Assembly (NCBI GenBank): GCA_934512135.1 | Contig: CAKSWT010000014.1 | Span: forward strand, 17,189 to 81,188 | From: an uncultured Oscillospiraceae bacterium | Lineage (GTDB): Bacteria > Bacillota > Clostridia > Oscillospirales > Oscillospiraceae | Direction: 5' to 3' | Length of the DNA: 64,000 bases | Shown: piece after piece, positions 23,402 through 31,514 of the stretch | Layout: each line of letters starts with the position of its first letter | Position numbering within the stretch: the first letter of the stretch is position 1 | Notes under the pieces: generated by a model | Databases searched by the model: none | What the model was told of the DNA's origin: nothing | Seen by the model: only the letters and a program-made list of their open reading frames with translations | Position numbers and translations under genes: made by a program

Positions 23402-23524
23402 CTATGGGTGCAAGGGCACCTGGAGATTCCGCCAAATGGGTATAAGCCTACGGCCTGACGGGGTGCACCAGTCAGGCTGAGTAGGCAGAGGTCGGCAAGA
23501 TGACCGCAGAACAGAAAAACTCAT
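23402..23524 (-). CDS. 40-residue leader peptide of the methyltransferase attenuator
   Basis: A short ORF beginning MSFSVLRSSC and ending QVPLHP, with GGGAGG 8 bases before the ATG. Codons 11-17 (RPLPTQP) and 25-26 (RR) are candidate stall sites. A hairpin (23446-23486) and the candidate antiterminator strand (23439-23447) lie inside the ORF, and its stop codon is 13 bases before the terminator stem. I judge it to be a regulatory peptide, not a functional protein. Confidence 0.7.
   Translation of the reverse strand: MSFSVLRSSCRPLPTQPDWCTPSGRRLIPIWRNLQVPLHP
23439..23486 (-). promoter_or_regulatory. Competing hairpin and antiterminator strand in the leader
   Basis: GCCTAC-GGCCTGAC (23446-23459) pairs with GTCAGGCT and GTAGGC (23471-23486). 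The minus-strand segment GCTTATACC (23439-23447) can also pair over 9 bp (one G-U) with GGTATAGGC (23377-23385), the ascending arm of the terminator. Which pairing forms would depend on where the ribosome sits. Confidence 0.65.
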
Positions 23525-23553
23525 ATGCCGTACCTCCCTTGAAAATTTGACCC

Positions 23554-23582
23554 ATGATAGCATGATCCGGAAAATTTGTCAA
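23554..23582 (-). promoter_or_regulatory. Promoter of the methyltransferase leader
   Basis: Minus-strand TTGACA (23577-23582), 17-bp spacer, TATCAT (23554-23559), placing the transcript start about 20 bases before the leader ORF. Confidence 0.85.
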
Positions 23583-23683
23583 CCGTTTTTGGCGATACAG
23601 GACAAAATAGATATGTTCGGCGCAGCGGTCTTCTGTCCGCCGACGGACGTCTCGGTTCCCGTGGAATGCCTGGGGGAAAGCTC

Positions 23684-23712
23684 TTGCGCCCCTTTCTGCG
23701 GCATGGTATAAT
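23684..23712 (+). promoter_or_regulatory. rimM promoter
   Basis: TTGCGC (23684-23689), 17-bp spacer, TATAAT (23707-23712), followed by CTGAGGAG before the ATG. Confidence 0.75.
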
Positions 23713-23743
23713 GAAGCCAAAACCAAGAAACTGAGGAGAGACT

Positions 23744-24241
23744 ATGAAAAAACAGTTTTTAGAGGCCGGACAGATCGTTTCCACCCACGGCGTGCAGGGA
23801 GAGGTCAAAATCATGCCCTGGTGCGACGGGCCGGAGTTCCTGCGGGAATTTGACCGGTTTTATGTGGAGGGGACGGCCTACGCGGTGGAATCCTCCCGTA
23901 TTCACAAAAATATGCTCCTGTGCAAGCTCCGGGGGGTGGAGGACATGTCCGCCGCCCAGGGAATGAAAAATAAAGTGGTCTCCATTGACCGGCGAGATGC
24001 CCATATTCCGGAGGGACGGGTGTTTATCTCTGACCTGATTGGGCTTACGGTCTACGCCGAGGAACAGGAAATCGGCGTGCTAAAGGACGTATACACCGGA
24101 CCGGCCAACGATGTCTACATCGTGAAGGGGCGGCGGGAGTATATGATCCCGGCGGTGTCGGAGTTCCTGGAGGAGGTCAATGTGGACGGAGGCTATATCA
24201 AGGTAAAGCTGCTGGAGGGAATGGCCACCGATGAGAGTTGA
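23744..24241 (+). CDS. rimM: Ribosome maturation factor RimM
   Basis: 165 residues. It helps 30S head assembly by binding S19. The N-terminal RimM domain (AGQIVSTHGVQGEVK) and the C-terminal PRC-barrel (ISDLIGLTVY...YMIPAV) are present. It overlaps trmD by 11 bp, the standard pairing. Confidence 0.95.
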   Translation: MKKQFLEAGQIVSTHGVQGEVKIMPWCDGPEFLREFDRFYVEGTAYAVESSRIHKNMLLCKLRGVEDMSAAQGMKNKVVSIDRRDAHIPEGRVFISDLIGLTVYAEEQEIGVLKDVYTGPANDVYIVKGRREYMIPAVSEFLEEVNVDGGYIKVKLLEGMATDES

Positions 24242-25022
24242 TGTGCTGACGCTGTTTCCGGACACCATGAATGCCGTCTTTGGGGAGAGCATTTTGGGGC
24301 GGGCGCAGAAAAAGGGGATTCTGCACCTGGAGGCCCACCAGATTCGGGATTATACCACCAATCGGCAGAACCAGGTGGATGACTATCCCTATGGCGGCGG
24401 ACAGGGGGCCATTATGCAGGCAGATCCCCTGTATCGCTGCTGGACGGCAGTACAGGATGAGATCGGCGGCCATGCCCACACCATCTATCTGTCTCCCTGT
24501 GGCAAGACGTTTACCGAGGAGGACGCCAAGCGGCTGGCAAAGCTGGACCATATGATTCTGGTGTGCGGTCATTACGAGGGGATTGACCAGCGGTTCATCG
24601 ACGAGTGCGTGGACGAGGAGCTCTCCTTGGGGGATTTTGTGCTGACCGGGGGAGAGCTGGCTGCCATGGCGGTGACAGACGCCGTTTGCCGGTTGGTGCC
24701 TGGGGTTCTGTCCGAGGCGGCCTGCTATGAGGACGAAAGCCACTGGAATGGTCTTCTGGAATATCCCCAGTACTCCCGGCCGGAGGTATGGCACGGAATG
24801 GCGGTGCCGCCGGTGCTGCTCTCCGGAAATCATCAGATGGTTGAGCGCTGGCGAAAAAAACAGGCGATTTTCCGTACCAGGGAGCGGCGGCCGGATCTGG
24901 CAGAGCGGATTGTTTTGCCCCACAAGACCCGGGCGGAGAAAAAGTTTATTCAGGAATTGGAATCGGAATGGGAGGAATACCGACATGAACGAAGCCATCA
25001 AGACCCTGAAGAAATGGATTGA
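24231..25022 (+). CDS. trmD: tRNA (guanine-N1-)-methyltransferase TrmD
   Basis: 263 residues. It makes m1G37 in tRNAs reading CNN and GGG codons. The SPOUT-fold knot region shows YLSPCGKTF, LVCGHYEGIDQR and LGDFVLTGGE, and the N terminus is MRVDVLTLFP. It overlaps rimM by 11 bp and the sirtuin gene by 38 bp. Confidence 0.97.
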   Translation: MRVDVLTLFPDTMNAVFGESILGRAQKKGILHLEAHQIRDYTTNRQNQVDDYPYGGGQGAIMQADPLYRCWTAVQDEIGGHAHTIYLSPCGKTFTEEDAKRLAKLDHMILVCGHYEGIDQRFIDECVDEELSLGDFVLTGGELAAMAVTDAVCRLVPGVLSEAACYEDESHWNGLLEYPQYSRPEVWHGMAVPPVLLSGNHQMVERWRKKQAIFRTRERRPDLAERIVLPHKTRAEKKFIQELESEWEEYRHERSHQDPEEMD

Positions 25023-25716
25023 GGAATCCGGCCAAATCGTATTTTTTGGCGGAGCGGGAGTGTCCACGGAGTCCGGAATCAAGGATTTTCGCAGCGTGGA
25101 CGGCCTGTATCACATGAAATTCAAATATCCTCCGGAGACCATGCTGTCCCACACCTTCTACAGGGAGCATACCCAAGAGTTTTATGATTTTTATCGAAAC
25201 CAGCTGATGCCGCCGGAGGACATCCAGCCGAATCGGGCGCACCTCCGATTGGCGGAGCTGGAGCGGGAGGGAAAGCTCCTGGGGGTGGTGACCCAGAATG
25301 TGGACGGACTGCATGAAAAGGCCGGCAGCAAGCGGGTGTATAATCTCCATGGCTCTATCTATCAGAACCGCTGCGTCCGCTGCGGCAGACGCTATGACGG
25401 GCTGGAGGGGGCGCGGAGGATCCGGGAAGCCCAGGGCATCCCACTGTGTGACTGCGGCGGCGTGATTAAGCCGGATGTGGTGCTCTATGAGGAGGGGCTG
25501 GACCAGGAGACCGTGGAGGGAGCGGTCCATGCCATTACCCAGGCGGATCTTCTGATTGTCGGGGGTACGTCTCTGACGGTATACCCCGCCGCGGGACTGC
25601 TTCGGTATTATCGGGGAAACCGCTTGGTGCTGATCAATCGGGATGAAACGCCCTATGACAGCCAGGCCGACCTGGTGATTCGGGAGCCCATTGGCCAGGT
25701 GTTCGCCCAGGTATAG
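24985..25716 (+). CDS. Sir2 family NAD-dependent protein deacylase
   Basis: 243 residues. Rossmann NAD motif FGGAGVSTESGIKDFR (about 21-36), TQNVDGLHEKAG, the catalytic His in NLHGS, and four zinc cysteines (CVRC and CDC-GG plus spacing) identify a bacterial sirtuin. It removes acyl groups from lysines using NAD. The ATG at 24985 has GGGAGGA upstream and lies inside trmD (38-bp overlap), so it is probably expressed with rimM-trmD. Confidence 0.93.
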   Translation: MNEAIKTLKKWIEESGQIVFFGGAGVSTESGIKDFRSVDGLYHMKFKYPPETMLSHTFYREHTQEFYDFYRNQLMPPEDIQPNRAHLRLAELEREGKLLGVVTQNVDGLHEKAGSKRVYNLHGSIYQNRCVRCGRRYDGLEGARRIREAQGIPLCDCGGVIKPDVVLYEEGLDQETVEGAVHAITQADLLIVGGTSLTVYPAAGLLRYYRGNRLVLINRDETPYDSQADLVIREPIGQVFAQV

Positions 25717-25722
25717 CATGAT

Positions 25723-25749
25723 CCCCTGGAATGCGCTGCATTCCAGGGG
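25723..25749. terminator. Bidirectional terminator between the sirtuin and spoIIID
   Basis: Perfect 12-bp stem (25723-25734 with 25738-25749) between convergent genes; a moderate T-rich tail lies on the plus side. Confidence 0.7.
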
Positions 25750-25756
25750 GTGAGTG

Positions 25757-26005
25757 TTATTCTCCCTTGTATTTTCTGCGGGTGGCCATGCCGCCCCGAA
25801 TGTGGCGCTCTGCCCGGTTTTGGTCCAGCAGGGCCCGGACCTGGAGATAGAGGGGGCCGTTGGTCTGGGGCAGACGTGTGGTAAGGTCCTTGTGAACGGT
25901 GGACTTCGATATACCGAACTTCTTGGCCGCGGCCCGTACGGTGGTTCGGTTCTCGATCATGTATACAGCCAGCTCATAGGCTCGCTGCTCCATGTTCTCC
26001 TGCAA
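25757..26005 (-). CDS. spoIIID: Sporulation transcriptional regulator SpoIIID
   Basis: 82 residues with the SpoIIID helix-turn-helix VRAAAKKFGISKSTVHKDL (about 25-43) and the C-terminal ERHIRGGMATRRKYK signature. It controls mother-cell genes in sporulation. The start is placed at TTG 26005 because GGGAGG sits 7 bases upstream and the resulting N terminus (MQENMEQR) aligns with the family's usual eight residues; the ATG at 25993 has its Shine-Dalgarno only 3 bases away. Its presence indicates a spore-former. Confidence 0.93.
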   Translation of the reverse strand: MQENMEQRAYELAVYMIENRTTVRAAAKKFGISKSTVHKDLTTRLPQTNGPLYLQVRALLDQNRAERHIRGGMATRRKYKGE

Positions 26006-26068
26006 GAAGGCACCTCCCATGCTTTGACTGCTACAGGGTATGCGCCTCCGGAGGAGGATATGACGAAA

Positions 26069-26089
26069 GCCTCCGGCGGAGCCGGAGGC
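26069..26089 (-). terminator. degV terminator-like hairpin
   Basis: Nine-bp stem GCCTCCGGC / GCCGGAGGC with a 3-base loop, followed on the minus strand by TTTCGT, 14 bp after the degV stop. Read-through to spoIIID is possible. Confidence 0.5.
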
Positions 26090-26102
26090 CAGAGCGCAGA
26101 GG

Positions 26103-26954
26103 TTATTTCGAGCGGATAAACAGAATGCCCAGGGTGCCGGGGCCGCAGTGGCAGGAGATGGTGCAGCCGGCCTCCGTTTCGATGATCTGGGTAAAGGGGG
26201 CGTATTCTGCAATGGCGGAGCGGATCTTGTCCACAAGGCCGTCCTCCACCGGAGTGTGGGTGATAAAGATGCGGTCGTAGACCAGGTCGTCACGGCCCTG
26301 GAGCCGGTCCCGGACGTACTCGAGAATGCACTTCTCGTATTTTCCACGGTACTTCTTGCCAACACGCATTTTCCCGTCCACCACCTCAATGCAGGGCTTC
26401 AGGTGGAGCAGATTGGCGCCCAACGCCACCACGGCAGAGCAGCGGCCGCCCTTGCGCATATAGTCCAGACGGTCCAGCAGGAAGCTGGACTCCACACGTC
26501 CCGCCAGATCCCGGAGCCGGTCGGCAATCTCGGCAGGGGAGAGCTCCCCGGCTTCGGCCATGTTCACGGCCTCGCAGACAATATGACCGTGACCGGTGGA
26601 GAGGTTTCTGGAATCCACCACAAACACCTTGCCGGAAAACTCCGACGCGGCAACACAGGCGTTTTGATAGCAGGAGGAGAAATCCGCACTGATGTCCACA
26701 TGGATAATGGCGTCAGCGGTCTGGAGCAGCCGGGAGAACATGTGGTAGTAGTCGTCTACGTTGTTGGCGGCAGTGGAGCAAAGGTCGCCGCCGGCGGCCA
26801 CATGGGCAAAGATGTCTGCGGGGACGATGTCAACCCCGTCACGGAATGTTTCGCCGCCCTTCATGGTGTATAGGGGCAGAATCTCCACATGGTGCTGTTG
26901 GAGATATTCCGGGCGAAGGTCGCAGGTGCTGTCGGACGTGACCTGAATGTGCAT
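26103..26954 (-). CDS. DegV family fatty-acid-binding protein
   Basis: 283 residues. DegV/FakB proteins bind fatty acids and present them to the kinase FakA. Visible motifs: an N-terminal VTSDSTCDL, the GGDLCSTAANN segment with conserved Ser/Thr, DSRNLSTGHG, and RLDYMRKGGRCS. The ATG at 26954 (MHIQVTSD) is chosen because AGGAG lies 9 bases upstream. No FakA is in the window. Confidence 0.9.
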   Translation of the reverse strand: MHIQVTSDSTCDLRPEYLQQHHVEILPLYTMKGGETFRDGVDIVPADIFAHVAAGGDLCSTAANNVDDYYHMFSRLLQTADAIIHVDISADFSSCYQNACVAASEFSGKVFVVDSRNLSTGHGHIVCEAVNMAEAGELSPAEIADRLRDLAGRVESSFLLDRLDYMRKGGRCSAVVALGANLLHLKPCIEVVDGKMRVGKKYRGKYEKCILEYVRDRLQGRDDLVYDRIFITHTPVEDGLVDKIRSAIAEYAPFTQIIETEAGCTISCHCGPGTLGILFIRSK

Positions 26955-26989
26955 GGCAAACACTCCTGTTCCTAGAATCATATGAGCAT

Positions 26990-27018
26990 ATTATACTGAG
27001 TGCTGAAAAAAATTGCAA
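26990..27018 (-). promoter_or_regulatory. degV promoter
   Basis: Minus-strand TTGCAA (27013-27018), 17-bp spacer, TATAAT (26990-26995). Confidence 0.75.
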
Positions 27019-27297
27019 TCCTTTCTTTTCTGGCAAATGATCAAGAATGGTCAAATGTCGCAGGAGAAAACAGTGGAATGAAGAAAATGTTGACAATGTT
27101 CAAAAAATATTCACACACAGAGGAAACGCCTGTGCTATGATGGCACCGTAAACCTGGTGTCATGTTTCCAGCTTCGGTTCTCCTCTCTTTCTTTCCGCTC
27201 CTATATGAAACTCTTTTCCGAAGAGATGCCGGTTTATTAGAGGCGCCGGCATAGCTGTTCCCTATGTCGGCGCCGCCCTTCTAAGGAGGAAATCAAC
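27019..27297 (+). promoter_or_regulatory. Long leader of the DUF308 gene with a 3' hairpin
   Basis: Non-coding stretch between degV and the DUF308 gene. TATGAT (27136-27141) could be a -10 but no good -35 precedes it; TTGACA at 27090-27095 lacks a partner at the right distance. A 13-bp stem (27242-27254 with 27262-27274, one wobble) sits just before the AAGGAGG ribosome site. I see no known riboswitch. Confidence 0.4.
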
Positions 27298-27825
27298 ATG
27301 TTTGAACTGTTTCGAAGAATCAAAATGCATGTGCTGCTGACGGCAGTGCTGACGCTGATCTTGGGGCTTATCCTGCTGTTTCAGCCTGGAATCGCCATGG
27401 GGACGGTGATGAGTATTTTGGGCTGGATCCTGGTGATCACCGGGGTGGTGTCCCTGCTGGCGGTTCTACTGACCCACGGAACCGTGATGGGCCAGGGAGA
27501 TCTGGTGCTGGGACTGCTGGAACTGGCCACGGGATTGGTTATCCTGATGAAGCCCACATTTCTGGTTTCCCTGGTGGGAATCGTGCTGGGGCTGCTGATG
27601 GTGATGCACGGCGCCAGGGACATTCAAAGCGCCCGAGAGGCCAAGGCCTTAGGCTACGATTGGAAGCTGTCTCTGGGCATTGGCGTGGTCACGGTGGTCA
27701 TGGGGGCAATCGTGATGTTCAGCCCCTTCTCCACGGCCAAGGTGCTACTCCAGGTGGCAGGTATTTGCCTCATTGTGGATGCGGTGGGGGATCTGGTTCT
27801 CATTGGAAAGAGCAGCAGATCATAA
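27298..27825 (+). CDS. DUF308/HdeD-like membrane protein
   Basis: 175 residues with about six short membrane helices in paired repeats, the pattern of HdeD/DUF308 proteins (ILGLILLFQPGIAMGT, then a second IVMFSPFSTAKVL copy). E. coli HdeD is linked to acid stress; the function here is unknown. AAGGAGG precedes the ATG and a strong terminator follows, so it stands alone. Confidence 0.85.
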   Translation: MFELFRRIKMHVLLTAVLTLILGLILLFQPGIAMGTVMSILGWILVITGVVSLLAVLLTHGTVMGQGDLVLGLLELATGLVILMKPTFLVSLVGIVLGLLMVMHGARDIQSAREAKALGYDWKLSLGIGVVTVVMGAIVMFSPFSTAKVLLQVAGICLIVDAVGDLVLIGKSSRS

Positions 27826-27837
27826 AATAGAAGAGTA

Positions 27838-27874
27838 CTGCGGTGCCGCGGATCAACGGTACCGCAGCTTTTTT
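27838..27874 (+). terminator. Terminator of the DUF308 gene
   Basis: Eleven-base arms CTGCGGTGCCG / CGGTACCGCAG (27838-27848, 27857-27867) followed by CTTTTTTG. Confidence 0.9.
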
Positions 27875-27897
27875 GCGATTTTTCGTGATAGTGCCGA

Positions 27898-27926
27898 TTG
27901 CGGTCGCCTTGGAATCTTAGTATAAT
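27898..27926 (+). promoter_or_regulatory. Promoter of the peptidase-MATE-transglutaminase operon
   Basis: TTGCGG (27898-27903), 17-bp spacer, TATAAT (27921-27926), 54 bases before the first start codon. Confidence 0.75.
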
Positions 27927-27980
27927 AGGCTACGGCTTATTTTTGCGGCGTACGCCGCGGAGGAAAAGGAGAGGAATGGA

Positions 27981-28607
27981 TTGAATTTGATGAAAGTGCC
28001 GTATATCGACCAAACGGAGAAGTATCCCACAGGCTGTGAGAGTATATCTTCTGTGATGCTGCTGCAATACCTGGGGTACCCCATTACCCCGGAGGAATTT
28101 ATAGATCGCTATCTGACCAAGCGGGATCTGGAGTATCGCCAGGGGAAGCTGTTTGGACCCCATCCCGATGACGCCTTTGTGGGGAGCCCCTACAACAGCG
28201 ACGAGGGATCCTACGGCTGCTATGCCCCTTGCATTGCGGCAGCGGTTCGCCGGGTGGTGGGAGCCCGGTTTCAGGTGACGGTGGAACAGGGGCAGACCAT
28301 GGAGACGCTGTGCCGGAAATATATTGACCGTGGAATGCCGGTGATTCTCTGGGCAACCCTGAATATGGAGCCTTCCGGTCTGGGCAAGGTCTGGAACCTG
28401 GCGGACCGGGTGGGACAGTTCCAATGGGTGAATCATCAGCACTGCCTGCTGCTGGTGGGCTATGACGGCGAAACATACTATTTTAATGACCCCTGGCAAA
28501 ATGCCGGGTGCATTGGATATGATCGAAAGCTGGCAAGTCAGCGGTATCATGAGATGGGCTCCCAGGCAGTGGGACTTACGGAAAGCGTGCAGACCATTGC
28601 AGAGTAA
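27981..28607 (+). CDS. C39-like (Peptidase_C39_2) papain-fold protein
   Basis: 208 residues. The catalytic Cys lies in TGCESISSVM (Cys 19), His in NHQHCLLLVGYD (His 154), and Asp in FNDPW (Asp 170), the C39_2 triad. There is no signal peptide or transmembrane segment, so it appears cytoplasmic. A TTG at 27981 is chosen because GGAGAGG lies 5-6 bases upstream; the ATG at 27990 is too far. The MATE gene starts inside its end. Substrate unknown; C39 relatives cleave double-glycine leader peptides, but this stand-alone form may act on other peptides. Confidence 0.82.
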   Translation: MNLMKVPYIDQTEKYPTGCESISSVMLLQYLGYPITPEEFIDRYLTKRDLEYRQGKLFGPHPDDAFVGSPYNSDEGSYGCYAPCIAAAVRRVVGARFQVTVEQGQTMETLCRKYIDRGMPVILWATLNMEPSGLGKVWNLADRVGQFQWVNHQHCLLLVGYDGETYYFNDPWQNAGCIGYDRKLASQRYHEMGSQAVGLTESVQTIAE

Positions 28608-29994
28608 CCTGACCAGATCCGGAAAAAGCCCGGTGCTCCTGGCGATTCTTTTGTCGGTACCGGCGATTTTGGAGCAGCTGCTGGTGACGGCCACCTCCTA
28701 TGTGGACACGGCCATGGTCGGTTCCCTGGGAGCGGGAGCCACCGCAGCTATTTCTGTGACGTCCTCCTGCAACTGGCTGATCAATGGTATAATCATGGCC
28801 CTGGGGGTGGGGTACAGCGTGCGGGTGGCGTACTATATCGGCGCCCGGCATCCCGACCAGGTCAGTGCTGTGCTGATTCAGGCCGTGCTGGGCTCAGTGA
28901 TTTTGGGCCTGGGGACCACCGTTGTGGGGGTGCCCCTGAGCCGGGTGCTTCCCGCTTGGATGGGGGCAGAGGAAGGAATTCGCAGGGATGCGGCGCTGTA
29001 TATGCTGATTTTAATGGCGGCGCTGCCGGCCCGGACCTTTAATGCTGTGTTTTCTGCGGTGCTTCGCTGTATGGGAGACACCAAAACACCAATGCTGGTC
29101 AACACGCTGGTCAACCTGCTGAATGTGGTGCTCAACTATTTTATGATCTACCCCACCCGGACAATTTCACTGCTGGGACGAAGCGCCACCATGCCGGGCC
29201 TTGGCCTGGGAGTGGGCGGCGCGGCCCTGGCCACGGCCCTGGCAATCACCCTGGGGGCGGTGTGGCTGACCTTGGCGGCGGTCCATGGAAAACGGGAGTA
29301 TCGTCCCAACTGGCGGGGAAACCTCCACTTGGATCTGCATATCCAGCGGGAGGCGCTGAAGGTGGCGGTACCGGTGGCATTGGAGCGGATTACCATCTCC
29401 GTGGGCCAGATCGTTATGACCCGGATGGTCAGCACCTTGGGCACGGTGGCGTTGGCGGCGAATTACGTGGCGGTAACGGCGGAGCAAATCTGCTATATGC
29501 CTGCCTATGGTATTGCGTCGGCGGCCACGGCCCTGACCGGTCAAAGCGTAGGGGCCGGGGACTACCGTGGGGCCAAGCGCTATGGCAATATCACCGGTCT
29601 TCTGGGCGCAGGACTGACCCTGGTGCTGGCGACGGTGATGTTCCTGTGCTCGGACCTGCTGGGCAGTGCCTTTTCCAGTGATCCAGAGGTGGCAAGGCTG
29701 TCGGGGCAGATGCTGCGAATTGTGTCTGTGGCGGAGCCTATGTTCTCCATGTATACGGTGATGGCCGGCGCACTGCGTGGCGTAGGTGAGGCGAAATATC
29801 CGTTTTATGTGGGCGTTGTGTGTATGCTGGGGGTCCGGATCGGCCTGGCCAGCGTGATGCTGTTTGGATTTCATATGGGCCTGGAGGCGGTGTGGATCGC
29901 CATGGCGGTGGACCTGAACCTCCGGGGAATTTTGAACGATTTGCGGTTTTATGGGGGAAAGTGGATCCCCAATGCAGAGGAGGAAACGGAATGA
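28597..29994 (+). CDS. MATE family efflux transporter
   Basis: 465 residues with about twelve membrane helices in two MATE repeats. Characteristic segments are LSVPAILEQLLVTATSYVDT (helix 1) and the FNAVFSAVLRCMGDTKTP-type loop. It exports drugs or metabolites with Na+ or H+. No ATG lies near the N terminus in frame; the TTG at 28597, overlapping the peptidase gene by 11 bp, gives the normal family N terminus. The next gene's ATG overlaps its stop. Confidence 0.9.
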   Translation: MQSNLTRSGKSPVLLAILLSVPAILEQLLVTATSYVDTAMVGSLGAGATAAISVTSSCNWLINGIIMALGVGYSVRVAYYIGARHPDQVSAVLIQAVLGSVILGLGTTVVGVPLSRVLPAWMGAEEGIRRDAALYMLILMAALPARTFNAVFSAVLRCMGDTKTPMLVNTLVNLLNVVLNYFMIYPTRTISLLGRSATMPGLGLGVGGAALATALAITLGAVWLTLAAVHGKREYRPNWRGNLHLDLHIQREALKVAVPVALERITISVGQIVMTRMVSTLGTVALAANYVAVTAEQICYMPAYGIASAATALTGQSVGAGDYRGAKRYGNITGLLGAGLTLVLATVMFLCSDLLGSAFSSDPEVARLSGQMLRIVSVAEPMFSMYTVMAGALRGVGEAKYPFYVGVVCMLGVRIGLASVMLFGFHMGLEAVWIAMAVDLNLRGILNDLRFYGGKWIPNAEEETE

Positions 29995-31367
29995 AAGAAA
30001 TGCTGGAGGCCATAGGCTATCCGCTGCCGGAGGATATTGAAAAGCTCAAATGGTATGGTGATTTTGAAGGCTGTCTGGGCCTGATCGACCAGCGAATGGC
30101 GGAAAACATCCCGGAAACCCTGCGGCAGAAGCTCCGAATGGAGAAGGCGCAGATTCAGAGAATGGTCCGGGACTATGTTGTGACGCCGGAGGAGGCACAG
30201 CAGGTGTTCTCTAGCCGGCTCCGGGACTGGAAACCGGAGGAGCTGGAGCAGCTTCGCCGGGCCAATGTGCTGGATTGGATTTTTGTCAATGGCCAGGTGC
30301 GGTACATTGACACGTTTTACGAGAACCTAATTAAAATCCGGGGGGATATTGCGGCACGGCAGCTGACCCCCGCCCAGCCGGAGCCGGGGAAGCGGTCCGA
30401 TATGGAGCTTCGCCGGGAAATTGTGGCCAAGATGAAGGCAAATCGACGGGTAATTTGCAAGTTCACCCTGCGGGCATATTTGAATGTATCCATGCAAACC
30501 AGGGAGAAAGATGAAAAAATACACATATGGATCCCGTACCCTTTGGAAAAATTACAAATGAAAAATGTGCATATTGTAAAGTCAAGTCCTGCATATTCCA
30601 TGGTGGCGGAGCCGGATGCCACGCAGCGAACCGTCTACTTCGAGGGAACCGCGGAGGACCTTAGCCAGGTGGAAATCACCTACACTGCAGAAAATCACAT
30701 GGAGTATGTGGAGCTGAATCCGGCGGAGGTCCCGCCGCAGCAGCCTGACTTTGCCCTGGAGGAACAGCTGCCTCATATTGTGTTTACCCCTTATCTCCGG
30801 GCACTGACCGCAGAGGTGGTGGGGGAGGAGACCAATCCCCTGAAAAAAGCCCGGAAAATCTATGATTTTATCACCAAAACCGTGAATTACAGCTATATGC
30901 GCAGCTACATCAGTCTGCCGGTCATCCCGGAGTACTGTGCTGCCCGGCTTCGCGGGGACTGCGGCGTACAGGCCCTAACATTTATCACCATGTGCCGGAT
31001 CGCCGGGGTACCGGCCAAATGGCAATCCGGCTTGTATGCCAACGAAAATGAGGCGGGCTGCCACGACTGGGCCATGTTCTATGTGGAGCCCTACGGCTGG
31101 CGCTGGGCGGACTGCTCCTTTGGCGGATCGGCCTGGCGGCGGGGAGATCTGGAGCAATGGAATTTCTACTTTGGCAATCTGGATCCCTATCGGGTGGTGC
31201 TGGCCTCGGAATTCCAAGGGGATTTTGTGCCGCCGACAAAGTATCTTCGGGCGGATCCCTATGACAACCAAAGGGGCGAGGTGGAGACCGACAGCGGGGC
31301 GCTGCCAAGGAGCCTGTGGGATGCCGGCTCGGAAACCCTGGCAGTGGAAATCCTGACGGAATCCTAA
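29991..31367 (+). CDS. Transglutaminase-like cysteine protease-fold protein
   Basis: 458 residues, no signal peptide. Residues 1-130 are helical and of no known family; about 150-245 look like a beta domain; about 280-400 form a transglutaminase-like core. The triad is visible as Cys 324 (GDCGVQA), His 358 (CHDWAMFYV) and Asp 374 (WADCSFG). It starts at an ATG overlapping the MATE stop (ATGA), with AGGAGG upstream, so the two are translationally coupled. Such domains act as peptidases, amidases or cross-linkers; the target is unknown. Confidence 0.85.
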   Translation: MKEMLEAIGYPLPEDIEKLKWYGDFEGCLGLIDQRMAENIPETLRQKLRMEKAQIQRMVRDYVVTPEEAQQVFSSRLRDWKPEELEQLRRANVLDWIFVNGQVRYIDTFYENLIKIRGDIAARQLTPAQPEPGKRSDMELRREIVAKMKANRRVICKFTLRAYLNVSMQTREKDEKIHIWIPYPLEKLQMKNVHIVKSSPAYSMVAEPDATQRTVYFEGTAEDLSQVEITYTAENHMEYVELNPAEVPPQQPDFALEEQLPHIVFTPYLRALTAEVVGEETNPLKKARKIYDFITKTVNYSYMRSYISLPVIPEYCAARLRGDCGVQALTFITMCRIAGVPAKWQSGLYANENEAGCHDWAMFYVEPYGWRWADCSFGGSAWRRGDLEQWNFYFGNLDPYRVVLASEFQGDFVPPTKYLRADPYDNQRGEVETDSGALPRSLWDAGSETLAVEILTES

Positions 31368-31405
31368 ATTTGCATGAAGTGAACGGAAGCTTGCAAAAAT
31401 TCCTA

Positions 31406-31433
31406 TTGCTTTTTCTGGCTTTTGTGGTAGAAT
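31406..31433 (+). promoter_or_regulatory. dppA promoter
   Basis: TTGCTT (31406-31411), 16-bp spacer, TAGAAT (31428-31433), leaving a leader of about 105 bases that contains a long AT-rich hairpin (31473-31514). Confidence 0.65.
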
Positions 31434-31472
31434 GGGAGACAGATTCACCGGTCGCATGAAAGTTTTACAAAT

Positions 31473-31514
31473 GTTTTTGCGTTTTTCAAAAATGACATTT
31501 TTTGAAGCAAAAAC
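31473..31514 (+). promoter_or_regulatory. AT-rich hairpin in the dppA leader
   Basis: Stem GTTTTTGC/GCAAAAAC (31473-31480 with 31507-31514), a 4-base bulge, then TTCAAAAA/TTTTTGAA (31485-31492 with 31499-31506). It sits 17 bases before the dppA ribosome site. It could be an mRNA structure or a protein-binding palindrome. Confidence 0.6.
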
